NCBI GenBank assembly: GCA_000499405.2
Contig: HG738138.1
Location: 6,446,888 to 6,510,887, forward strand
Source: Onchocerca volvulus
Lineage: Eukaryota; Nematoda; Chromadorea; Rhabditida; Onchocercidae
Direction of reading: 5' to 3'
DNA length: 64,000 bases
Below the pieces are notes generated by a model that worked only from the letters and a program-made list of their open reading frames with translations, did not search any database and had not been told where the DNA came from. This document shows, piece by piece, positions 39,640 to 49,768 of this stretch (within the stretch, counting starts at the first letter, position 1; the number at the start of each line of letters is the position of its first letter). The translations under genes and the position numbers were made by a program.

Positions 39640-39772
39640 TTGGTATCTGATAAATAAAATTTGTGGCTTTTGATATAACGTTACAAGTTCTTCACCGGTT
39701 GCTTTAAAATTTTGAAGCAATGTTGCACTCGAATAGGCTCATGTTTCCACAGATATACCTACTTTTTTTTTA
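39640..39772. repeat. Dispersed repeat, copy 2
   Basis: Blocks in order: ATAAATAAAAT, TTTTGAAGCAATGTTGCACT, ATGTTT, AGATATACCTAC and a T run. It is aligned with copies at 29.4 and 39.9 kb; the downstream AGATATA block plus T run is shared only with the 39.9-kb copy. This is the most diverged member. Confidence 0.6.
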
Positions 39773-39910
39773 CTTCTCCATAAGGATAAATATGTTCTCG
39801 CCAAAATACCGTTAAGATAAACATGTTTCCCGCCAAAACGTTCCGACTAGCAGATAAACAGAGTGAGATGAACAATCACTGATTCACCGTTAGGTAATAG
39901 TCGACAAACT

Positions 39911-40013
39911 ACATAAATAAAAATGTGAGTGTTCGTTTGGCTTTTGACACAATGTTGCATTCGAGTAGGCGCGTGTTTTTTTTATAGATATATTTACTTT
40001 TTTTTTACCGTTT
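39911..40013. repeat. Dispersed repeat, copy 3
   Basis: Blocks in order: CATAAATAAAAATG, TTTTGACACAATGTTGCATT, GGCGCGTGTTTTT, AGATATATTTAC and a T run. It is about 140 bases downstream of copy 2 in the same orientation. The family looks like a short non-autonomous element or old satellite unit. Confidence 0.65.
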
Positions 40014-40178
40014 CATTTTGTGACAGGTAAAAGTAAATGAGTGGGCATTTTTATTTCTATAGACTAACTGTAAATGTTCGCTCCGCGTGGCCGGATACAG
40101 TAGTATAAAATAAAAGTAAAGAAAAAAGTGTTGACGGAATCGAGCAAAAAGCCAGAATAGATACTGAAGCAGATTTAC

Positions 40179-40245
40179 CTGGAGCATCTCCAGAGGATAT
40201 ACCCCATAATGAGAACATCAATATAATGAAAACCAACGACCTCAT
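40179..40245 (-). CDS. Orphan signal-peptide exon of an unidentified secreted protein
   Basis: The minus-strand start at 40245 encodes a textbook signal peptide, MRSLVFIILMFSLWGISSG, followed by DAP and a GTAAAT donor, leaving phase 1. An acceptor-like CTATAG lies five bases before the ATG. Downstream exons were not convincingly found; the nearest phase-compatible candidate is at 37765-37867. The product is unknown. A chance hydrophobic frame is possible but the start, length and donor together look real. Confidence 0.4.
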
Positions 40246-40429
40246 TCAGCCTATAGCTTTTTGAATTTCGTAACTTGTTTTGGAATTGCCATGATCACCG
40301 ATCGATATTTTTTCAGGATAAATCATTTTGGAATATTTCTAATGAACTTCTTCCTGGAATAAAATATTCTGAAATTACGAATGCTATTTTTAGTGTTCCA
40401 ATATTTTGAATTATCTAAACAAATCTTAC

Positions 40430-40582
40430 GGCAAAAATCTAGCCTTGCAGTTTGATCATCACATTTTGGACTGCGGAATTTAAAATTCCCTCCGACAATA
40501 TCAAACCATTGTTTTGCTGTTTCTCTTATACAAAGAAACGTTCGTTTATTTTTATTCAAAGCTAATGAGTAGAATCCGGAAA
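40430..40582 (-). other. Orphan exon candidate, unidentified protein
   Basis: A 153-base minus-strand open segment lies between a TGTACAG acceptor and a GTAAGA donor, entering and leaving in phase 1. It encodes SGFYSLALNKNKRTFLCI then KQWFDIVGGNFKFRSPKC and TARLDFC. Codon usage and the strong donor suggest a real exon, but no partner exon or domain was identified. Confidence 0.3.
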
Positions 40583-42871
40583 CTGTACATGTCATAAGCG
40601 TTCATTATTCGGAATTCTGATTATTGTGAGAGTAACCAGTCACTAAATGTAGTCGAGAAAAGAAGTGCTATATATTTTTTTTTTTTTTAATTTGCTAGAT
40701 TTAAGCTGCGATATAAAATTTACAAATTGGATTTAACATTATGCGCTGATTCACCAGGTAGGAAAGGTAAAACAATGGCTATTAGGTCATGTTTAACAAT
40801 ATACTGTGGCACATACTACATTATATTTTTAAGAAATTTTCGATGAAGAAATATGGTTTAAGATGCATTTTTATCAGGAAAATTTCGAAATTCAAAGCTG
40901 CTTTAAATCTGTAGAAAAATTATGATTTTTCTGCCGAATTAGCAGAAATACGTAGTAGTGAATAAAAGCATTCAATCGGAAGGATGGAAAAACAATCCGG
41001 AAACTTCAGGCAAGTTGAAAAGACTTCGTAATACATCGACTAAAATAATCTAGATGAATCGCAGATTCATCGGAAACATATTAGAATGCAAATTAAACAA
41101 ATGGTTACTTTGTGCAAGCATCAAGAGTTCTTCATTGAAGTAAATGACAGTTCTAACGTTTTCGATGATTAAAAAGCAACCATTCAGCCTCAAAAAATTT
41201 GTCATTGATTTTGAATATTTTAGAAATCAAACACAAAGTTTATCTCATGCAATATCTCATCAATTCAGATCCTTCAATCTATAAACCTTCTAATTTCGAC
41301 TCAAAGATCAAAGTTTGTTTTGTTACAGTAGAAATGGATATACTTGTGCTGATTTAAATAAATCCATATCATTGTGCATTGTCTTTCCCAACAGAAGTAA
41401 AATAAAACTCTGCTTCCTTCTAATTTATTGTTCCAAGTTTTATGAAACCAATCCATTGATTCTCAAGATAACTGTCAATACATAAGACAGTGCTTTTGTT
41501 TTCCAATATACATTATCAGCAGGACTGGTATAATAGTAGTCATTCATCATTTTCATTGCAGTAAGTTATGCAAAACTACTCTTCGTCTCCGTCGCATTTT
41601 TAGTTGCTACGTCTTTTTTCTGACTTACTAGCTGAGTAACATAATGTTGCTTTGCAAATCCTAGCATTTCCTGCTATTTGCATGGTTACAAAGTCATCTT
41701 TTCATACAACCACAAGCAAATCTTCGGACTCCAGTAATCATAAATCCACTTAATAATGATTCATTTCCACATGGCAACAAGATCTGATGGAGCATTAAGT
41801 AAGCCCAAATACTTCACACCGCTTGCAAATATTTATTTGAAGTATGTCCTTTTCATTTCTGAGAGTGAGTAGCGAGTATGCATATATATATGGAAAATAT
41901 GATAATAATGTAACAAAAACAATTATTCCCATAAATGACAATCGTAAAGATTATTATGCGATTCTTTTCTATGCTCCTCTAATTCTCCCAGTTATTGCGG
42001 AAGATTATTTTCTATAGTTTTCTGATCTTAAAAGTCTATAAAGCTACAAATTTAGTGATCTTATGAATACTTTCCGCGAAAGCTCCGATATACAAACGAT
42101 TACAGAAAACTGACAGGCTGCAAGAAAGTGAAATTCAGAATGAAAAACCGTCCATGTTAAAATCTATTGAGCAGTATGTCTCCTGACGGTCACACAGCTC
42201 TATATTCGAGATAACTTGATTATCTTCTGAGAAAAGTTTACAATGCCAGTGGAATCAGTACCTTGGCTAGTCATCATCGGTTTGGAGTGGAGGCCTTATT
42301 GATCTATGTTTACTCCATTTCCTGAAACAAGTTGAACTTGTGATGCTTTATCGGTATTTAATGGCTCTCAGTCTTGCACCATTAAACAAAATTTTTTTAA
42401 ACTGATTTTATATGGGATTATTAACGGTAGGATGTAATTCTTTTTTACAGGTAATGTTTTCTACGATCCTGTATACATTAATTTCAGAATTTTAATAGAT
42501 GTCTGAAACTGTAAATGCTTGCTTGACAATCATAATTTTGGAATGTGTTAGCCATTTTTACTTGTTTGTCGCAAGTTTATTCGGCTTGAAAACTCATGTG
42601 AGTTGTTCAGATATTTTTTAAATGACGTATGGACATTTCTTTGGAGTTTCGCTATAGGTCGAGATATGGCAGAATATTATTTGCAACCTTATTTGTTTTG
42701 CCAAAATGGATGCTGCTGAGTGTAATGATAAAGCCAAAACCATTCGACAGGAGTGAAAACTCTGAAAACATGACGCATGCCTTTTGGCGTTCATAGCTAC
42801 TCTTCTGAACTTTCGAAAACATTTTAAAGTGCGCAAAATATGTAAGGTAAACAAACTAGTACTCACCGACC
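40583..42871. other. Stretch without a recognised gene
   Basis: No exon chain was supported. The open frame on the minus strand near 42618-42890 lacks domains and splice support. Confidence 0.45.
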
Positions 42872-42958
42872 TTTGTGGCGTAAACAACATTCACAACGCC
42901 AATTATACTCGTCGTAAATTAGAGCAAAACAGATCGGTATTAACGTAAAGTTCAGAAA
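42872..42958 (-). other. Weak exon candidate with strong donor
   Basis: A minus-strand open segment encodes a hydrophobic stretch then YDEYNWRCECCLRHKGR and runs into GTGAGT at 42871, a strong donor. No upstream acceptor or start could be placed, so its left limit is arbitrary. Confidence 0.2.
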
Positions 42959-43260
42959 ATTCGAAAGTGACAAAAATCGTTATTTTGAAAATGTCTCTTC
43001 AAACAGTTTTGATACATTACTACAGTCCACAAGGGATGGAAAAAAAGGGAGTAATGTGGAGCCAACATGCATGCATGCACAATGCAGGCAAAAGGGAGCC
43101 GGAACACTAACACATCCACCAGGACAGTTTTACGACTTCTCGTATGGAGCTCCATAAATAACGACGATTTAGGAAGCACTTGCTATAGTGCAAAGTGCAG
43201 CAGCATACTGCGCGCACGGAGGCGAACGTTGTTAACCTTCATCGACATTTTATTTCAAAT

Positions 43261-46200
43261 TTATATATAGATGTATTCTTCTCCATCGCTGTCTGCTTCT
43301 TTCAATTTATCCACTCTCAGTGCTTCTTTCCTATGTTTTCGTTTTGCGTGTCCGTCGCGTCGGTATGAATATCGCAAGTCTGTCTGTCTGTTGTATGTGT
43401 GTCTGCGTGCATGCATATGTGTATGTATTTGTATGTGTTTTGAAAAAAAAAGTGAAAAAAATGCATCCATCTAGTTGCACGCACCCATTGCTATGTTCGT
43501 TCAATCGTCGTTCAGCTCTTCATCCTTATCATCGTTATTGCACATATTTTCATGACTTTAAATTTTTGTTCTCATTTTGCTTTTGTCTTACGCGTCATCA
43601 ATTATCCTTTCTTATTTCGCATCCATCCAAACGTATCTCGGAAGGCCGCATTTCATTGCGTCTGAATTGGACTATTTTGCTAACGACTTTATGATAATAG
43701 ACCTGACTGACAACAAACATTGTCGTAGAAGTGACAAACTTTTTGTCGCAATGTCTCGTATTTACTTACTCTCTTTTACTACTGCTCGATGACTGATTTT
43801 TAAGTGAGAGATATGTTGGATATGATGGATCATGTGATGCGATTGGTTGGTAGTTATATATGCACATAGCACATCAAAATAGCTAATGGAATTCAGAGCT
43901 GAGCGAATATGTAAGGTGGTTGTTTGCGGCACTTCTCTCCAGCTATGTTTCATCGCATTCTGCTTCATCTATATATATTGCTCCTCTAAATTTCCTACTC
44001 CAAACATGTTTCTGTTTCTGAAGATCATGGATCACTTATCATTTCTATTTCTGTTTTTTTTCTTTTTTTTTTTCTTTGTCCGTGAAAGATGGGATGCTGC
44101 ATGCTGCCGCGCATTCGTCTCACTAAAGGCACTCGCTAACTAATGTGCCAATCGTAAAAACATTCCATGCATTTGTCAGGTTATCAATAATAATTCAAAT
44201 GTCCAATCTCAGTAAACCAACACGACGCAGTCTCTTCTGAACTTTTTGAAAGTTCTATGCACTATAATTCAGAATTTCTCAGTCGTTATCACTTCGCATT
44301 ACGAAAGATGATTAGAGCAAAATACGTGTATTAGGAAGGGAATGAGTTTATTAAATTAAAAATAAATGTTATTGAAAGACTGGTTATAGCAGGGCCAAAG
44401 TTGACTTAAAGTTATGTCCATGCACATTCAAACAAAGGCCAAATAATTACAATCTGTAGTGGTAAATTCTCTAAAAAATGCTGGCTTAATGTAGAAATGA
44501 AATAATTTAACGATTAAACCTCATATTGTTTTCTCTTCTTGCTGCAATTGATGATTTAAAGGTAACATATAAAAATTTATTTCAGGTTTTAAAAAAAAAA
44601 TCTTAGGTTTTAAGATAGCTAACTGTTCTGATAAGGTCGAAAAGAATCTATATTTCAGATGCTGCTGATTCTGCTTGGACTATATTTATGTATCATGAAA
44701 AGTTTATCTTGTATTAACTTAGTCCAAATAGCAATAGATAGTTCTAGACTTGACTTTTTTTTTTTTTACCTACACTATTTTTTAAAGCTGGTAATTTTAC
44801 TGATTACATCCATTGTAGATTTTTTTTTCCTTAGAATTTCAGCTACACTTCAATTCCAACACAAGATAATCATTCGCTTTATTTTTTCATTCATGCATTG
44901 AATGTGTCTCAGTAACTGGTAAAATTAGATAAAATGCCACAAATATCGCTTTTTCCTGACACAACGATTCAGGAATTAAAACGAGATTGCAAAGATAACT
45001 GCACTGTCAGAAGTGATTCGGAGTTTATTGTTGCTTGAGTTCCTTTTTAATACTACTTGAAAAACATGATTTTACAGAAGGAAGAGTAGCTCCAAATGAA
45101 TTTTATGAATTCGGCCTTCCTTACTATCCATAAAATTTTTAGAGCACTGATATTGTTCATATGATAATATATTCTCCACAACCTTCCATTCACTCTTTGC
45201 TTTTGCATGCGCTTATATGTTAAACAGTTCTGATTAGAGATAAGGACAAAGTTCATTAAAATTGAAATAACATAGTAAGGGACGATCGCTTTAAAAGACA
45301 AGTGTTGGCCTTTCATTCATTTGTTTGTTATACCATTGTCATTGACTCTAAGCCTAAAGATATATGAATATATATCATAAGTTTTGATAAACCAAGCAGT
45401 TGTAAATGTTTTTTCTTGTTTTTCCAAATATTTCGCTATTAAATGTGAAATGTTTTGTTTCTGTTTGTCCTACAGAGGATTGGACTTCAGCATTGGAGCG
45501 GCTTGAAAACATTTTGAAAGAAAGAAAAGGGAACAAACAGCAAAGTGGTACATAAACTAGAGGAAAATTCCATCCTTGACTATCATTTTCGAATTTAAGA
45601 GCGTAACTTGCCAGAAAGCCATATAATTCATTTTACAAATCTGAAAACTAGTGTTTACACTTCTAGAGGGTGTGGATCGATAAGCCATTAAACAAAAGTA
45701 GAATTTATCGAGTTCAAACGACCATGATAAAACTGAAGAAGGAGCTTGGAAATTTGGCTTGCAAAATCATGTCCTTATTTTCACATTTTTCCTCTGTACT
45801 TTTTCACCTTTAACAGTGGTCGTTCGAAGACTCCTGCAATATTTCTCATTTACAGCTATCGTCAGACCAAGCATGCCAATGTTCCCTTAGTTGATTTGCA
45901 TAATGTGGTGATTCACATCAGATAGCCATTATTCTGCTGATTAAATTAAACGTTTATCGTGCAAATATGTTGTAGCGAGATTTTTGCAGCGAAATTTATT
46001 GAATGTTCAAGTCACTTATCAACTAGCATGAGATTAGCAATAAACTGGAAGGAGGACAAAAGTTATGAGGATTACAAAAGTCTTTGAGAAGTGGAAGAAA
46101 TTGGTCATGGTGGACAGTAGCAAGTAGAAAATACTACCGAAAGAAGCATTTCAAAAATTGAGACGGAGGGTTATATAAAAGAATCAGTATCACACCGGAA

Positions 46201-47006
46201 ACCCCGCTACACTAATTCATTTTCATGACAAACGGAAAAAAATGGTAAACACGGAAATGTTTTCAGCGGCAACAGATGCAGAAAAGGTTGGTTGAGATGA
46301 ATAGAAGGAAATGAATTGGTGAGACAAAAATGATAAGACTTTTTGGGCATATTTGGAAAAAAAAAAAAAAAATCACTATAAACCGTTATCTTGATGTTTA
46401 AACCATTCAAATTCTCTTTTCGCTTAAATACATTAGCTCAACGCATGGAAAGTAGGAAGCACATGTATAAACCGGCTTGAGTTAAGAACAGGTTTTCAAG
46501 CCTAATTTTGAAGTTGGAAAAATCGAAAAATGGAGTAGAAGAGAAAGCACAAGGTAATATAACAGAAAATGAAGTGGGAAAATTGATTCGAAAAGTGAAA
46601 GAAAGATGAAAAAGGAGTAACAAAGTCAGAAAATACTTTCACAATAAACATTCTCCATCAACAGTATTGAAAGTTGTGAGGATAAATTGAGTTTATCGAA
46701 GTGTACATTAGGCAACAAATATTTCATACTTTCAAAACGATATTTGGAAAACTTCCAACTACTTCATTTAGAAATAGTTCTGGGGAAAAAAAGTTTTGAC
46801 ATGAAAGAGTACCAAACCTACAAACAGAAAAGGCATTCGTCATTCCTATACGTAGCCTGTGACTTTGTTATCACACACACACAACACATGCATGCATTAC
46901 AATTTTGAGGTGAATTCATCATATACAAAATTCTCGAGGGGTACTTACTCCGCTCCTGTAGGTAGCAAAGGAACACTATAGTGATTGCAGTGGTTGCCAG
47001 CAGCAT
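43261..47006 (-). CDS. Small single-pass membrane protein, two exons
   Basis: Minus-strand exons 46949-47029 and 43261-43379 join in phase 1. The first encodes VAVAGCMLLATTAITIVFLC, a membrane helix followed by YLQER, and has a clean GTAAGTAC donor. The second encodes a very basic then acidic tail (RRDGHAKRKHRKEALRV ... ADSDGEEYIYI) and a stop. If transcription or trans-splicing begins at the TTGTTTAG acceptor at 47030, the ATG at 47006 gives a 58-residue microprotein. Otherwise these are the last two exons of a larger receptor whose ectodomain exons I could not find before the Capicua gene. The exon-2 acceptor sits in a short CAGA repeat, so several phases are possible; the chosen one keeps the long open tail. 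Family unknown. Confidence 0.45.
43380..44658. other. Intron/intergenic stretch, nothing supported
   Basis: It starts with GTCT and TG-rich simple sequence (about 43380-43440). It lies in the large intron of the small membrane protein if that join is correct. No other exon was supported. Confidence 0.45.
44934..45038 (+). other. Possible histone-fold N-terminal exon
   Basis: A 34-codon open frame starts at 44934 after a possible acceptor (GTCTCAG, 44921). The peptide reads FPDTTIQELKRDCKDNCTV then RSDSEFIVA. The spacing resembles helix 1, loop 1 and the start of helix 2 in POLE4/CHRAC1/NF-YC-type histone folds. The frame stops before helix 2 is complete, so an intron, an error or decay must be assumed. 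The usable donor is GTTTAT after RSDSE. This is resemblance by eye only. Confidence 0.25.
45476..45555 (+). other. Orphan terminal exon candidate
   Basis: A plus-strand exon follows a very good acceptor (TTTGTCCTACAG). It enters in phase 1 and ends in TAA, encoding EDWTSALERLENILKERK and a short polar end. The helical, charged composition suggests a true C-terminal exon. It could belong with the possible histone-fold exon at 44934, but the middle exon was not found and the phases do not join directly. Confidence 0.35.
45556..46948. other. Stretch without a recognised plus-strand gene
   Basis: No exon supported. Under the two-exon model it is intronic to the small membrane protein on the minus strand. 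Confidence 0.45.
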
Positions 47007-47082
47007 GCAACCTGCCACAGCTACTCCACCTAAACAATCAGCTGTTTATTTATTAAGTGCATCTGTTTGTTGTGTGTTGCAT

Positions 47083-47238
47083 GTGTGCGTGTGTGTGTGT
47101 GTGTGTGTATTTATATGCGTGTGTATGTGTGTATGTATGCGTGTGAGTGTATGTGTGTGTGGGTATGTGTATTTCATGTGTATGTGTATGTGTATGTGTG
47201 TGTGTATGTGTATAATATGTATGTGTATGTGTGTGAGT
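47083..47238. repeat. TG/TATG microsatellite
   Basis: About 155 bases of alternating purine-pyrimidine (TG)n interspersed with TATG units, immediately 5' (minus-strand sense) of the small membrane protein exon. Long open frames across it on both strands are by-products of the repeat. Such tracts can adopt Z-DNA and are polymorphic. Confidence 0.95.
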
Positions 47239-49768
47239 TTAAGTGGGCAAACTTGAAAAAACACATATGGTGCTTGGGTGAATGTATTCTCTGTTGCGGT
47301 TGAAATATATCAAGGAAGGAAGGAGGAGCGGGAGTTGTGCACGGCTCTTATACCTATAATGCACCAAAGTTACCCTGAACTGATTCATAGATATATTCAT
47401 TCATACTTACTTTATTTTATCATGTTGCTTTTGTTTCATCAGTTTCTTGCCTTGTTACTCATTCAGTTATCACTCTTCTTGACATCTTTCGCTTTATGGC
47501 ATTTTTCAATTATATTTGAAAAGTCTGAAGAACTTAATTCTTGGGAAGCATAAAATTTGGAGATAATCAATGCAGTGACTTTATCTATCCCAAGTCTCAT
47601 GGAAAAAAATCAGACTGCTACTAATGGCAACGTCTGGTTTTTTTTTTTTTTTTTTTCTGAGATCTCTTATTGATGGCAAATAATCCACTGAGTAATTAAT
47701 TAAGCCCAATTAGTGGTTTCTTCAAAGGCAGAAATCATTAGCAAAATATCCTTGGCAATAACTTCGGGATGTTGTATTTTATTGCAAAACGATTGAAATG
47801 CAGAAGTTTCTTACAAAGTTCGGCAGTTTACTTTCCTAGTTTTTCATGCGGCATCGTCTTCAATTAACGGAGGTCCAAGAGATAAAGTTCATAAATATTT
47901 CATTTCATATTATTATAGATGTCTTTTTATTGTTATTTTATGCTGTGTTTCATCAAGCAAATTAGGAGTACTTCACTCAGGGAAGTATTTTTTAAAACGA
48001 TTGTTTCAAAGATTCAATTTTAGATTTGTATGATGATCTTTTTGATCTCGCATTATCACATAGCTGCAATTGTAAGACCCATAGAATTTTACAGTTACAT
48101 TTGTCATAGCACTTCAGAATGTTTATTCGGCAATTTTTATGCGTTTATAGTTTTCAGCAGTTCATACTATTAGTCAAAAACCAACCCTAAAACAATATTT
48201 TGATAATACTATTTGACGTCCTAGACATTTGAATAATCCTTTATTTGCTACTCATCGTCTTATGCTTTCAACGTATCTTCTTATCTAATTTTTCGACTAA
48301 CTTCATATTTATCGGAACACTGGGCTTTGATAAACATGAAACATTATTACTTTATCAAAATAAAAGTTGACAACAATACTTCCTCAAATTACTTTCAGGG
48401 AATCCTTGATAGCAGACCTTAACAAATCTAAAATGGAATGTTGTTCACAAATTTGATACTATGAATCATTAAATTAGCCAAAAGGCATAGAAATAAAAGT
48501 AGTTTGCTTCATAATCAAAATAGATTTCAAGAGAAAATGCGCACTGTAGAAGTAGATTTTTTGAAGCAGCTCCAACCCTCCAAAAAAAAGAACAGAAAAA
48601 AATTGTAGTTGTTTTCGATCATTTTAACGAATGAACCTTTCTTGGATGCTTTGCTTCAACAAAAGCTCTTCTTTTTTTTTTTCGATTTTTCGAACATATG
48701 TGTTGAAAGTTTGAAAATATTCTAACTTTAATTACCGCTGATCACTAAGTTTAGAGATACGTCAAAGAGTGTTTTTCCCTGCTATCAGTTCTTCACAGAC
48801 GATGCACGTTTTGGCGCAAGTTATTTCATTTATGGATTAGTTACTAATCCATAGTTGCTTTTGTTTTCCCCTGTTCGAATGCAAACGATAATACATGAGG
48901 TGAGTGATGTAAAATGCCTTACATCAATCATCATCAATACTGATTCTGTTTAGAAAAGTGGAAATATTTTGTACGTGATAGATATTATAACTTACCAAAT
49001 CTTAAATCGAATATGACTCCTAATAACCATGCTACTTGCTTAATAAGTTCGAATTTGATTAGTGGCATTCGTAGGTAATCTGATATGAGTATATACAATA
49101 TATACATCCAATGCTGAGAGAACCACAGGAATTTACATGATTGCTTATCTGTTCAGTAAATATTGCTGCATAAATTTAATTTGTAGATGAATCTAATTCT
49201 GGATTAAGTACAAGTGAATTTATATCCGTAGTACAAATATCAGTAGTAAACATAATTCAGCATGTTTAATGATAAGTCGTGCGCTGATCCAGACTAGTCT
49301 CTGCTTGAATTCTCATAGGGAACTTATCTGGAATGTTTTGTTCCTAGAAAAATAATTTTTTCTTTCTTGCTTCTAGAGTAAATTATTTTTGGAGCTATGG
49401 GAATTGAAAATTTCCTTCCAATTTTTGGAAACATTGAAATGTGGGTTTAAAAGAAGACAAAGAGAAAAAGGAGAAAAAAGAAGTCAAGAAAGACAGTTGA
49501 GTTTCATCTTGTTCAATGAATTTGCAAAATCTTTATCTCCTAGGTCTGGTTGAAAAAAATCCAAGGTGCACACTTTGTCAATCGAATTTCAATTATTTCC
49601 GGTAAGTTTGTCGCTGTCGAGTAAGCGATCCAGTGCTTCTTCAAATGTGTATTATCCATCCTAATTTTGAATGATGTGTTGGAAATGGTTAACAGTGTCT
49701 GAGTGAAAGCTCAATAAAGTTCTTTCCTTGTTTGAAACAAGAACAAGGAGATAACATATAAACGGAAA
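47239..49768. other. Stretch upstream of Capicua, nothing recognised
   Basis: It presumably contains the Capicua promoter and 5' UTR. No coding exon was supported on either strand. A short perfect palindrome (TATGGATTAG / CTAATCCATA) lies at about 48831-48853. Confidence 0.5.

Noticed and set aside
46981..47303. Val/Cys-rich and His/Thr-rich frames across the TG microsatellite
   Set aside because: Any alternating TG repeat gives long open frames; there is no independent coding evidence.
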